Assembly: GCA_017448455.1 (NCBI GenBank) | Contig: JAFSLL010000132.1 | Span: 1-64,000, forward strand | Direction: 5' to 3' | Length of the DNA: 64,000 nucleotides | From: Oscillospiraceae bacterium | GTDB taxonomy: Bacteria; Bacillota; Clostridia; Oscillospirales; Oscillospiraceae | Part shown: in pieces, positions 17,395 through 27,557 of the stretch | How the letters are laid out: the number at the start of each line of letters is the position of its first letter | Numbering within the stretch: position 1 is the stretch's first letter | Made by a program: the position numbers and the translations under genes | Notes under the pieces: generated by a model | The model's database searches: none | Told to the model about the DNA's origin: nothing | What the model saw: only the letters and a program-made list of their open reading frames with translations

Positions 17395-20300
17395 ATGGCA
17401 ACAAACAACCGAATCCGGCTACTGTGTGCGGAGGCGGACAGAGAATCGCTGCAGCCGCTGCTGGATCAGCTCAATGCGAAGGGCCTTCACGTGAAGGAGA
17501 AGGGCGGGGAGCCGGAGAAGGATGACATCGTGCTTGCCGCGCTGTCGGAGGCCTTCTATGCGGACAGTGAAAAGACCGGGCAGCTCCTGAGCCTGATCGG
17601 CGCGGGGGCGGAGAACGTGCTGCCGCTGCAGACGGACGGCGCCGCGATGCCGGAGACGCTCAAGAACGTGCTCTACGCCCGCAATATTATCCCTGCGGCG
17701 GAACGGGATGCGGTACAGGTTGCCGAGCGCGTTGTCGCCGCGCTGCCAAAGAAGAAGAACCGGCTCCCCCTGATCCTGAGCGTGGCGGGCGTCGCGTTGC
17801 TGGCGGTGATCGGCATCTTCCTCTGGAATTCCTCCCGAGGTGAGGCGCCGGAACCTGTCGCCACGGAGGAAGTGACGGAAGAGGATCCCATCGTCCTGCC
17901 GGCGGGGCTGACGGAAGAGGACCTCGCCCAGATCGTCAATGTGATCATCGTCGGTGAGCAGGCGGAGTTCTATACCGCGGCAGACGTGAGAAAGAGCGGC
18001 CATATAGACTGGGACTATTACGCCTACCGCGACTACCGGGAGGACGGCGCGCACTGGTACAGCCGGGAGGACGGACACGAGTACAGCATGACGCGCTATG
18101 ATGATCTGCGCTTCCTGCAGCTTATGCCCAACCTGCGCGATCTGACGCTCGCCCGCATCGATGCCGGCCGGCTCCCGCAGCTGAGCGAGCTGGCGAAGCT
18201 GGACAATCTCATGCTGGCAGACAGCAATATTCCCGACCTCGACTGGGTGGAGGGCGCCGCCATCAAAAAGATCGACCTGCTCAACAGCACCGGGTCGCTT
18301 ACGGACTTCAGCGTGCTGACGGGCTGTGAAAAGCTCCGGGAGGTACATCTGGATCTGATCAACACCCGGCAGGCGGATCTCAGCGGCTTCGCGCCGGAGA
18401 GGCTCGACTGGTTCTGGCTCAACAACGGCTACGACCTGCAGAACACGCTCGATCTCTCCGGGATGCGCGGCTGCAGCGCCCTGCATGAGGTGCAGCTGGA
18501 TTATGTCCCGGTAACCGACCTCTCCTTCCTGGACTCCGCCCCTATGCTGAACAGACTGCGGCTGCAGGGTCTGGACCGCCTGCGCGATCTCTCCGCGCTG
18601 AGCGGGCTCGGCAACCTGCGCGAGCTGGAAATTGAAGACTGCGCCCAGCTGCGGGATTACAGCCCCATCGCGGGCTGCGCCATGCTGGAACAATTCCGCT
18701 TTAACGCAGGCGAAAGCAACAACCGCCTGCGGGATGCCTCCTTCCTGAACGGTCTGACCAAACTCGGCGACGTCCAGCTCGGCGGGGTGGATCTGGCGAA
18801 TCTGGATTTCCTGAAGGAGCTCTCGCAGTACCGGAGTGTGATGGAGCACTTCAGCTTCTGGGGGACGATCGGCGACTACAGCGGACTCGCCGCCATGAAG
18901 ACCTACCGTTCCCTGTCGCTGGATCCCGACGACGGTGTGCGGCTGGAGGAGATCCTCCCCTGGCTGGAGGACGCGACCATTCAGGATCTGGCGCTGCGCC
19001 GCTTCGCGGAGGTGGACTTCTCCGCACTGCCGAAGATCACCCAGAGCCTGGAGCTGGACCGCTGCGGGATTACGGACCTCTCCACCATGCCGGAGGCCTT
19101 CCCCGCCCTGAACCTGGCTTTCAACAAATGTTCCGCCCTGCGCTCACTGGACGGGCTGCAGAACCATGCCCGCTTCGGGAAGAACAGAAACGGTGAATTA
19201 AACATTTATTACTGCCCGCGGCTCAATGACTGGAGCGCACTGGACGGCATGAGCCTGAACAAACTGAGCATCTGCGGCGGGTACTCGCTGCCCGACTTTT
19301 CCACACTGAAAACCGGCGAGCTCTCTCTGGACAGCGTGGCGGATGTCACGGATCTCGACTTCCTGAACGAGATGGACAGCACTTCCTCCTGCAATTTCAA
19401 GCTGGTCGGGCTGGAAGGGCTGAACAACCTCAAGCCGCTCGAGCGCTTCCTCGGAAGCTGGCTCGCGGTGTCTCCGCAGCTGGCCGAGCAGGCGCAGGAT
19501 CTGGTGAATGCCGGCCGGTTCCGGGAATTCCGGATCGAGTACCCGGAGGGCGGCTGGGAAGAGGACGATATCGAGATGGCGCTCCTGAGTCTGGACGAGC
19601 TGGAGACGCTGCCCCCCGCGATGCTGCGGCACGTGACGAGGCTCTGCCTTGTGGGCGATCAGGTGGTCGACCTGAGTGACGCGGATATCTGGGAAGACTG
19701 GAGCGGCGGCCGCGATGAGCCGGCGCTGATCCTCCACCGTTGGGCGACGGACGAGGAAACGCCGATCAAATCCGGCAAGGGGATTGTGACGGATCTCAGC
19801 CTGTTCCGTGAGCTGACCGGGCTGCGGGAGCTCCGGCTCTACTGTCAGCCGCTGACCAGTCTGGACGGGATCCAGCAGTTCCCGGAGCTGAGAGACCTGC
19901 AGGTTCGTTTCTGTCAGGAGCTGAAGGATGTCTCTCCCGCCTTCACGCTGCAGAACCTGCGATACCTGAGTCTGAACGGCTGCCCCGTGGAGAGCATTCA
20001 GGGCGTACAGAACCTGTACAGCCTCTGCGGGCTGGACCTCAACAATACCAAGGTCACGGATCTCTCGCCGCTGGCAGGCTGCGACTTCTCCACTGCCGTT
20101 CGGGAGTGGGGCGGCTTTGAGCTGCATCTGAACGGCATCTCTCCGGAGGACTACTCCGCACTGGCAGCGATCCCGGCATTTAACAACCTGGATATCAATG
20201 ACGTGGACCCGGTGCGGTATCTCTCCTTCCTGGAGGGGAGACAGGTGTTCCGCTACTTCGCCTGCAATGCGTTTGTCGACTGGAGCGAGGCGGAGGATCC

Positions 20301-20505
20301 CAACGCGCTGTTTACGGACTTCGTGCGGGCCCATCCGGAACTGAAGGAACTCGGGATCCCCTGGAACCCGGGGATTACGGACCTGACGCCGCTGCTGGAG
20401 CTGGAGAACCTGGAGCGCGTCCGCGTGTCCCACAACATGCCTGAGGCGATCGACAGTCTGGGCGGACAGGAGCTTCCCTTCGTATGGGAGGTAGAGGGAC
20501 AATGA
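17395..20505 (+). CDS. degenerate TIR - membrane span - large LRR exterior
   Basis: 1036 residues from ATG 17395 (GGGAAGG ends 9 bases upstream; ATG 17386 is too close to it). The first 115 residues keep the TIR order (RIRLLCAEADRESLQPLL, DDIVLAALSEAFYAD, NVLPLQTDG) but lack the WYDEG and Glu motifs. KKKNR precedes the membrane span at 124-144, so the long C-terminal part is outside. After an acidic stalk come more than twenty leucine-rich repeats of about 20-24 residues, of internalin-like type (LPNLRDLTLARI, VTDLSFLDSAPMLNRLRL, LTGLRELRLYC, KVTDLSPLAGC). A ligand-binding ectodomain is the natural reading. The stop overlaps the start of the SLOG-SLATT gene. Confidence 0.8.
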   Translation: MATNNRIRLLCAEADRESLQPLLDQLNAKGLHVKEKGGEPEKDDIVLAALSEAFYADSEKTGQLLSLIGAGAENVLPLQTDGAAMPETLKNVLYARNIIPAAERDAVQVAERVVAALPKKKNRLPLILSVAGVALLAVIGIFLWNSSRGEAPEPVATEEVTEEDPIVLPAGLTEEDLAQIVNVIIVGEQAEFYTAADVRKSGHIDWDYYAYRDYREDGAHWYSREDGHEYSMTRYDDLRFLQLMPNLRDLTLARIDAGRLPQLSELAKLDNLMLADSNIPDLDWVEGAAIKKIDLLNSTGSLTDFSVLTGCEKLREVHLDLINTRQADLSGFAPERLDWFWLNNGYDLQNTLDLSGMRGCSALHEVQLDYVPVTDLSFLDSAPMLNRLRLQGLDRLRDLSALSGLGNLRELEIEDCAQLRDYSPIAGCAMLEQFRFNAGESNNRLRDASFLNGLTKLGDVQLGGVDLANLDFLKELSQYRSVMEHFSFWGTIGDYSGLAAMKTYRSLSLDPDDGVRLEEILPWLEDATIQDLALRRFAEVDFSALPKITQSLELDRCGITDLSTMPEAFPALNLAFNKCSALRSLDGLQNHARFGKNRNGELNIYYCPRLNDWSALDGMSLNKLSICGGYSLPDFSTLKTGELSLDSVADVTDLDFLNEMDSTSSCNFKLVGLEGLNNLKPLERFLGSWLAVSPQLAEQAQDLVNAGRFREFRIEYPEGGWEEDDIEMALLSLDELETLPPAMLRHVTRLCLVGDQVVDLSDADIWEDWSGGRDEPALILHRWATDEETPIKSGKGIVTDLSLFRELTGLRELRLYCQPLTSLDGIQQFPELRDLQVRFCQELKDVSPAFTLQNLRYLSLNGCPVESIQGVQNLYSLCGLDLNNTKVTDLSPLAGCDFSTAVREWGGFELHLNGISPEDYSALAAIPAFNNLDINDVDPVRYLSFLEGRQVFRYFACNAFVDWSEAEDPNALFTDFVRAHPELKELGIPWNPGITDLTPLLELENLERVRVSHNMPEAIDSLGGQELPFVWEVEGQ

Positions 20506-22103
20506 GCGCCGAAACGGCCATCCCGATCGTGGTCGGTGTGACCGGACACCGCGCTGTTCCGGAAAAGGACCGGGCGGCCATCTCCGCCGCGGTGCGGGAA
20601 GAGCTGAAAAAGCTGGTCGCGCTCTGCCCGCATTCCCCGTTCATCATGCTCAACTCGCTCGCGGAGGGCGGCGACCTTCTCTGCGCGGATGCCGCGGAGG
20701 AGCTGGGGATCCCGCTGATCGCCGTGTTGCCGCGGCCGCTGGAAGATTACCAAGGGGATTTCAGCGAGTCCGCGAAAACACGGCTGAAGCACCACTGTGC
20801 GCGGGCGGAGGCGGTCTTTACTGCCCCCATGATGGAACCGCTGCCTCCGGAGGGAAGCACACGCAGCTTCCGGTTTCGTCAGGCGGGGCTCTATGTCGCG
20901 GAACACAGCCATGTTCTGCTGGCGCTCTGGGACGGCGGCCCGGGAACGGAGGCGGCCTGCGGTACGGCGGAGACTGTAGACTTCGCGCTGAACGGGAGCT
21001 GTTCCACGTCTCTGGGCCTCTCTCCGCGTTCCGGTGCCAACGAGGCGGTCATCCATATTTTCACGCCCAGGGGGGAGGCGTCCGAGGAAGCTGCCGGAAC
21101 GGTTCATGTGTTGGGCAACTGGGAAGCCGTTTCGGACCTGCTCCGCAGGACGGATGACTTCAACAGCGGCGCGAGGAAGGCGACGCCGGAAGCCTCCCGG
21201 CTTCCCGAGGGCGCCGGTGACGACAATGTGCTGTGCCGGATGGAGCGCGTCAGCGCGACGGCGGGACAGCTGAGCCGACAGTATGCGCGGCGCTTCCGAC
21301 GGGTGCTGGCGCTTCTTGCCGTGGCGGCGGCGCTGCTGACCTTCGCCTTCCTGCTGTATGATGAGGCGCAGGCGATCTGGATGATCCTGGTCTGCGGCGT
21401 TATGCTGCTGGCCGCATGGGGCTGCCGGCACTATGCCGCGCGCTCCGACTGTCACCGGCGCTATCTCGAATACCGGGCGCTTGCGGAATGTCTGCGGGTG
21501 CAGACATGGCTGCGTTACGCGGGGAGCCGTGTACAGGCCGCCCGCCTGCTCTCCTGCACCCAGCAGGAGGAAACGGCCTGGGTGCTGGCCGCGCTCTGCG
21601 CGCTGAGCATCGGGAAGGAGCCTGAAACAAAGCACGGGATCCGAAGCTGCTGGATCGATGACCAGCGGGAGTACCACCGGCAGGCGGTGAAGAGAGCCGA
21701 AAAAAAGCTTGGGGTCAGTGAAAACACGGTCCGGATCGCGCTGATCCTGAGCGTTGTCCTGTACCTTTCGGCGGTCGGCTTTGAGCTGCTCTGCGGCGGC
21801 CTCTTTTTCAGGCCGATCTTCCCGATCACGGATACGGAACTCTGCCGGACGGTCCTGAAGATTCTGCTGGGGACGATCTCCGCAGCGACGCTGTTTGTCT
21901 CCAACTATTACGGCCGGCTGTCCCTGCCGCGGACCCTCTCCGACCATCAGCGGTTGGAGCGCTTTTACGGCCGCATGTCCGCGCTGATCGAACGGTACGG
22001 ACAGACGGAGGAGCTCCTGACCCTGCTCGCGCGGGAAGAACTGACCGAGAACGGGAACTGGTGTTCCTACCAGCGGGACAACAGGCCCGATATCAGCCTG
22101 TAA
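20502..22103 (+). CDS. SLOG domain fused to SLATT-like membrane module
   Basis: 533 residues from ATG 20502 (overlap ATGA; GGAGGTAGAGG ribosome site). Residues 8-160 are a Rossmann-like SLOG domain: VGVTGHRAVP, SLAEGGDLLCADAA, RQAGLYVAEHSHVLLALWDG and GTAETVDFAL, a predicted nucleotide-ligand sensor. The rest carries membrane spans near 267-286, 291-308, 411-431 and 450-470, with Y.EYRALAECLRVQTW (322-336) and W.DDQREYHRQA (384-395), and ends EELTENGNW, all features of SLATT modules proposed to form pores. SLOG-SLATT fusions are known from computational surveys of conflict systems. It is the last gene of the operon, before a strong terminator. Confidence 0.8.
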   Translation: MSAETAIPIVVGVTGHRAVPEKDRAAISAAVREELKKLVALCPHSPFIMLNSLAEGGDLLCADAAEELGIPLIAVLPRPLEDYQGDFSESAKTRLKHHCARAEAVFTAPMMEPLPPEGSTRSFRFRQAGLYVAEHSHVLLALWDGGPGTEAACGTAETVDFALNGSCSTSLGLSPRSGANEAVIHIFTPRGEASEEAAGTVHVLGNWEAVSDLLRRTDDFNSGARKATPEASRLPEGAGDDNVLCRMERVSATAGQLSRQYARRFRRVLALLAVAAALLTFAFLLYDEAQAIWMILVCGVMLLAAWGCRHYAARSDCHRRYLEYRALAECLRVQTWLRYAGSRVQAARLLSCTQQEETAWVLAALCALSIGKEPETKHGIRSCWIDDQREYHRQAVKRAEKKLGVSENTVRIALILSVVLYLSAVGFELLCGGLFFRPIFPITDTELCRTVLKILLGTISAATLFVSNYYGRLSLPRTLSDHQRLERFYGRMSALIERYGQTEELLTLLAREELTENGNWCSYQRDNRPDISL

Positions 22104-22133
22104 GCGACAGAAAGAAGCCCCAATAAATGCAAG

Positions 22134-22162
22134 CGCCCCCGCCGGAGAGCCCGGCGGGGGCG
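22134..22162. terminator. bidirectional terminator
   Basis: A perfect 12-bp stem (CGCCCCCGCCGG and its complement) with loop AGAGC, between the convergent SLOG-SLATT and glgD genes. Confidence 0.75.
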
Positions 22163-22182
22163 GAACATATTTACAGGGCGGA

Positions 22183-23298
22183 TCAGATTTCGCTCTTCTT
22201 GGGGACAACCGTCGGAAGCTTCGGGCTGCCGAAGAGGCGGGTCCGGTCGGAGAATTTCGCGTACTTGTCGGAGATGATGTAGCTCAGCTCCGCATGCTCG
22301 CCGATGGTGACGCCGCGCATAATGATGCAGTTCTTCAGCTTCGTGTCGGCGCCGACGCGGCAGCCGGAGAAGACGATGCAGTTTTCCAGCTCGCCTTCGA
22401 TGATGCAGTTGTCGGCGACGAGGCTGTTCTTGGCAACGGCATGCTCGCCGAAGTAGCTGCTGACCTCTTCATGGATCTTCGTGCGGACAGGACGGTCTGC
22501 GGGGAAGATCTGGTGGCGTTTTTCCGCGTCCAGCATGTCCATGCTGGCGATATAATACTGGGCGGTGTTGCGGATGGCGCAGACATAGCCGGTGTGAATG
22601 TAGACGTCCATCTTGTGGCCCAGTTCCAGGAAGTGGGCAATGCCGTCCCGGTGGAAGGCGTACTGGTTGCGCGAGGCGCACTCGTCCATCATGCGCAGAA
22701 GGACATCCTTGCGGATGATGTAGCCCTCGAGACTCTTCAGACCGCTGCCGCTGTCGCCGCGGTAGAGGTGAATCTCCTTGACATAGCCGTTTTCATCGGT
22801 GAAGTAATGGTGATTCAGACCGACGGTGGGGCCTTCGGCGCAGATGGCGGTGATCTCGGCATCGCCGGCCTCGTGCTTGGCGATGGCGGCGCTCAGGTCG
22901 ATGTTGGCAAGCAGGCTGCCCAGCATCAGAATGACGTTTTCCTGCGGGATGTCGCGGATATAGGCCGCGACCGCGTTCAGCGCCTCAATGGTGCCGGAGT
23001 AGATGCCGGTGTGGGAATGGGGCAGGCCGAAGGGCGGCAGCATCCGCAGACCGCCGGAACGGCGGCTCATATCCCAGTCCTTGCCGCTGCCGATGTGGTC
23101 CAGCAGAGACTGATAGTCGCGCGCCATAATGACACCGACGTCGGTGACATTGGCATTGCGCAGGGAGGAGAGGGCGAAGTCGATGAGGCGGTAGCGGCCG
23201 CAGAAGGGCAGGGACGCGACGGTGCGCTCACGGGTGAGGTCGCCGAGCTCGGGAGCCTCGCTGTAGGCGAAGATAATACCATGGTACTTGTTGCTCAT
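22183..23298 (-). CDS. glgD: glycogen synthesis subunit GlgD
   Basis: 371 residues. The N-terminal nucleotidyltransferase domain has RTVASLPFCGRYRLIDFALS and GVIMARDYQSL; the active-site GGxGxRL loop is absent (FAYSEAPELGDL instead), as typical for GlgD, which is non-catalytic or weakly active and modulates GlgC. The C-terminal left-handed beta-helix is present (GCRVGADTKLKNCIIMRGVTIG). Encoded 3 bases after glgC; the pair forms a heteromeric ADP-glucose pyrophosphorylase in Firmicutes. Confidence 0.93.
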   Translation of the reverse strand: MSNKYHGIIFAYSEAPELGDLTRERTVASLPFCGRYRLIDFALSSLRNANVTDVGVIMARDYQSLLDHIGSGKDWDMSRRSGGLRMLPPFGLPHSHTGIYSGTIEALNAVAAYIRDIPQENVILMLGSLLANIDLSAAIAKHEAGDAEITAICAEGPTVGLNHHYFTDENGYVKEIHLYRGDSGSGLKSLEGYIIRKDVLLRMMDECASRNQYAFHRDGIAHFLELGHKMDVYIHTGYVCAIRNTAQYYIASMDMLDAEKRHQIFPADRPVRTKIHEEVSSYFGEHAVAKNSLVADNCIIEGELENCIVFSGCRVGADTKLKNCIIMRGVTIGEHAELSYIISDKYAKFSDRTRLFGSPKLPTVVPKKSEI

Positions 23299-23301
23299 TG
23301 C

Positions 23302-24495
<1,194 letters not shown>

Positions 24496-24550
24496 ATGCA
24501 GCCTCCTTTTGAACAGTATTTCTTTTTATTATAACCGCAGGCGCGGTGAT

Positions 24551-25153
24551 CTACTGTGGTTTGCCGGTTCGGTTGTAGCGGTTCATGGCCTCTTCCGGGC
24601 CGCGGGTGATATAGCACTCCACCGCGTCCGCCGCGAGGGAGGCGGTCTGTGCCATGTCGACGGCGTCCTGATCCCGGAAGACCGAGAGCACCCAGTCGAC
24701 CATTTCATAATCCGGGTGCGTCGGAGAACCGACCCCGATGCGGATCCGGGGGAACTCTTCGGTGCCGAGGACCGAGATGATGTTCTTCAGCCCGTTGTGC
24801 CCGCCGGCAGACCCCTTCTTCCGGATACGCAGGCTCCCGATCGGGAGCGAGACCTCGTCCGAAAGCACGAGAATATGATCAGCGGGGATTTTGTAAAAGC
24901 GCGCGGCCTGACCGACCGCTTCGCCGGAGAGGTTCATATAGGTCTGAGGCTTCATCAGCAGGGCAGTCTGTCCGCCGAAATCACAGGTGGCTGTCAGAGC
25001 CTGAAAGCGGGCGCGGTTAATCGGAACCTGCTTCTTCCGCGAGAGCGCGTCCGCCGCCATGAAACCGGCGTTGTGGCGGGTACCCTCATAGCGGAGGCCG
25101 GGATTGCCGAGAAACACGACCAGCCACGAAACCGCGCGGGAGGAAAAGAGCAT
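24551..25153 (-). CDS. pth: peptidyl-tRNA hydrolase
   Basis: 200 residues. Releases peptides from stalled peptidyl-tRNA. Family motifs are present: FLGNPGLRYEGTRHNAGFM with the catalytic His27, MKPQTYMNLSGEAV, and GSAGGHNGLKNI. The usual HDDLDLP segment reads SDEVSLPIG, an atypical but position-matched version. Starts 12 bases after the end of prs, a common neighbour pair in Gram-positive bacteria. Confidence 0.95.
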   Translation of the reverse strand: MLFSSRAVSWLVVFLGNPGLRYEGTRHNAGFMAADALSRKKQVPINRARFQALTATCDFGGQTALLMKPQTYMNLSGEAVGQAARFYKIPADHILVLSDEVSLPIGSLRIRKKGSAGGHNGLKNIISVLGTEEFPRIRIGVGSPTHPDYEMVDWVLSVFRDQDAVDMAQTASLAADAVECYITRGPEEAMNRYNRTGKPQ

Positions 25154-25165
25154 ATCGGATGGACC

Positions 25166-26146
25166 TCAGTCGAAGATGTTGGCAATCGAGACTTCTTCGT
25201 AGATGCGTCGGATCGCCTCGGCGAAGACCGGTGCGGCGGAGATGTAGCTGATCTTCTGCAGCAGGGGCTTGTCGGCCGGGTAGGGGATGGTGTCGAGCAG
25301 GAGCAGGTGCTCAATGCTGCTCTCTTCCACGCGCTGCAGGGCCGGGCCGGAGAGCACGCCGTGGGTTACGCAGGCGAAGATCTCCTTCGCACCGCCGACA
25401 TCCTTGAGCGCCTTTGCCGCGCCGCAGAGGGAGCCTGCCGTGTCGACAATGTCATCCAGCAGAATGCAGATCTTGCCTTCCACATTACCGATGATGTTCA
25501 TGACCTCGGACTGGTTGGCGCGCTCGCGGCGCTTGTCCACGATGGCCATGTTCACGCCCAGCTTCATCGCGAAGGCGCGGGCGCGGGCGGTGCTGCCGAC
25601 GTCGGGGGAGACGACCATGACTTCCTCATTGCCCTTCCCGAACATCTTCTGGAAGTGCCGGACAAAGAGATGGGAGCCGAGGAGGTTATCGACCGGGATA
25701 TCAAAGAAGCCTTGAATCTGGGCGGCGTGCAGATCCATGGTCAGGACGCGGTCGGCGCCTGCCACGGTGATCAGGTTGGCAACAAGCTTGGCGGAGATGG
25801 GATCACGGCTCTTGGCCTTGCGGTCCTGACGGGCATAGCCGAAGTAGGGGATGACGGCGGTGATGCGGCCGGCAGATGCGCGGCGCATGGCGTCGATCAT
25901 AATGAGCAGCTCCATCAGGTTGTCGTTGACCGGATTGCAGGTCGGCTGGACAATGAAGACGTCCTTGCCGCGGACCGGTTCATAAACGGAGACGGAACAT
26001 TCGCCGTCGGCAAAATGGGAGATGCTGCAGTTTCCCGGCGTAATAAAGAGGGAAGAGCAGATGTCCTTCGCAAGCTGCGGATTGGCATTGCCGTTGAAAA
26101 CCGCGATTTCTTTCCCGTGTGAGATCATATTTTGATTATCCTCCAT
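25166..26146 (-). CDS. prs: ribose-phosphate pyrophosphokinase
   Basis: 326 residues. Makes PRPP from ribose-5-phosphate and ATP. Family motifs: FADGECSV near the N-terminus, IPYFGYARQDRK, DLHAAQIQGFF, VVSPDVGSTARAR, and the PRPP-binding loop ILLDDIVDTAGS. Somewhat divergent from classical class I enzymes in several loops (for example PTCNPVNDN is kept but CSISHFADG replaces the common form). A weak divergent promoter may lie near 26193-26221. Supplies substrate for nucleotide synthesis. Confidence 0.95.
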   Translation of the reverse strand: MEDNQNMISHGKEIAVFNGNANPQLAKDICSSLFITPGNCSISHFADGECSVSVYEPVRGKDVFIVQPTCNPVNDNLMELLIMIDAMRRASAGRITAVIPYFGYARQDRKAKSRDPISAKLVANLITVAGADRVLTMDLHAAQIQGFFDIPVDNLLGSHLFVRHFQKMFGKGNEEVMVVSPDVGSTARARAFAMKLGVNMAIVDKRRERANQSEVMNIIGNVEGKICILLDDIVDTAGSLCGAAKALKDVGGAKEIFACVTHGVLSGPALQRVEESSIEHLLLLDTIPYPADKPLLQKISYISAAPVFAEAIRRIYEEVSIANIFD

Positions 26147-26256
26147 ATCGTCACAGATGCGTCAAATTCCACTTTCTTCTATCTTCGCAACAACTATAAC
26201 ATAAAAGACTGAGAATTGGAAGAAAAAAACGGCGCCGCAACAGAAGAAAAAAGCAA

Positions 26257-26285
26257 TTGCCAAACGGCAGTATTTTGTATATAAT
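26257..26285 (+). promoter_or_regulatory. sigma-A promoter for prfB
   Basis: TTGCCA (26257-26262), 17 bases, TATAAT (26280-26285). The prfB start is 33 bases further on. Confidence 0.7.
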
Positions 26286-26317
26286 GTTAAGAACTGTGCA
26301 CGAACAGAGAACACAAG

Positions 26318-27442
26318 ATGAAAGTGGTTGAAACAATGCTGGAATTTGAAGAATACAAGCAGAAGTTGAACACCCTCAAGCCGAACCTGGATCTTCTCCG
26401 CGGCGCGCTGAAGCTGGATGCCGCCGAGCGCGAGATCGAAGAGCTGGAGGCCGCCAGCGCGCGGGAGGGCTTCTGGAACGATGTGGAAAACTCCCAGAAG
26501 GTGCAGAAGCGTCTGAAAACCCTGCAGAACAAGCGGGATAACTACCGCCGCCTCTGCAGCGACTGGGACGACCTGATGACCCTGTGCGAGATGGCCATTG
26601 AAGAAGGGGACGACAGCCTTCTGGAGGAGCTGCAGGAAGGCTTCGACAGCTTTGAGGAAAAGGTGGAGGAGACCCGGCTCAGCACGCTGCTGACGGGCGA
26701 GTACGACGCGAACAACGCCATCCTGACCTTCCATGCCGGCGCCGGCGGGACCGAGGCGCAGGACTGGGCCTCGATGCTCTACCGCATGTATAACATGTGG
26801 GCGGACCGCCACGGCTACAAGGTCAAGGTGATGGACTTCCTCGACGGCGATGAGGCCGGCCTCAAGAGCGCGACCATCATGATTGAGGGTGAGAACGCCT
26901 ACGGCTTCCTCAAGAGTGAGCACGGTATCCACCGCCTGGTCCGCGTCTCGCCCTTTGACGCCGCCGGCCGCCGTCACACGAGCTTTGCCGCGGTCGAGGT
27001 CATGCCCGAGATCAGCGACGATACCGAGATTGAGCTGCGGGAAGAGGACATCAAGATGGACGTCTTCCGCTCCTCCGGCGCCGGCGGGCAGAAGGTCAAC
27101 AAGACCTCATCCGCAGTCCGGCTGACACATATCCCGACCGGGATCGTTGTGTCCAGCCAGGTGGAGCGCAGCCACTTCCAGAACCTGGAAAACTGCAAGA
27201 ACATGCTGCGCGCACGCCTCGCCGAGATTAAGGAACGCGAGCATCTGGAGAAGATCAGCGATATCAAAGGCGTGCAGATGAAGATTGAATGGGGCAGCCA
27301 GATCCGCTCTTACGTGTTCATGCCCTATCAACTGGTGAAGGACCACCGCACCGAGTATGAAAACGGCAACATCCAGAACGTGATGGACGGCGATCTGGAC
27401 GGCTTCATCAACGCATTCCTTTCCATGCGGGCTGAAAACTGA
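26318..27442 (+). CDS. prfB: peptide chain release factor 2
   Basis: 374 residues. Recognises UGA/UAA stop codons. The SPF tripeptide lies in RVSPFDAAGRR and the GGQ loop in SGAGGQKVNKTSSAV. The gene is one continuous frame: the programmed +1 frameshift that many bacteria use near codon 25 is absent, the region reading LLRGALKLDAAE with no UGA. The start is uncertain: ATG 26318 has a poor ribosome site, and ATG 26336 (MLEFEEYKQK) matches the usual N-terminus better, giving 368 residues. Not operonic with its neighbours. Confidence 0.95.
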   Translation: MKVVETMLEFEEYKQKLNTLKPNLDLLRGALKLDAAEREIEELEAASAREGFWNDVENSQKVQKRLKTLQNKRDNYRRLCSDWDDLMTLCEMAIEEGDDSLLEELQEGFDSFEEKVEETRLSTLLTGEYDANNAILTFHAGAGGTEAQDWASMLYRMYNMWADRHGYKVKVMDFLDGDEAGLKSATIMIEGENAYGFLKSEHGIHRLVRVSPFDAAGRRHTSFAAVEVMPEISDDTEIELREEDIKMDVFRSSGAGGQKVNKTSSAVRLTHIPTGIVVSSQVERSHFQNLENCKNMLRARLAEIKEREHLEKISDIKGVQMKIEWGSQIRSYVFMPYQLVKDHRTEYENGNIQNVMDGDLDGFINAFLSMRAEN

Positions 27443-27492
27443 GCTTTCAACCGTAAAAACCTAAAGAATCAATTAATTTTAGGCCTGAATTA

Positions 27493-27522
27493 TTGCAAGA
27501 CGGCGCCGCGTTCGTTTATAAT
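27493..27522 (+). promoter_or_regulatory. sigma-A promoter
   Basis: TTGCAA (27493-27498), 18 bases, TATAAT (27517-27522), 35 bases before the foldase gene. A weak AT-rich hairpin with arms CCTAAA and TTTAGG lies just upstream, around 27460-27484, and may end prfB transcription. Confidence 0.65.
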
Positions 27523-27557
27523 GCAGGCGCACGAAATAACTGACAGAGGGACAAAAC

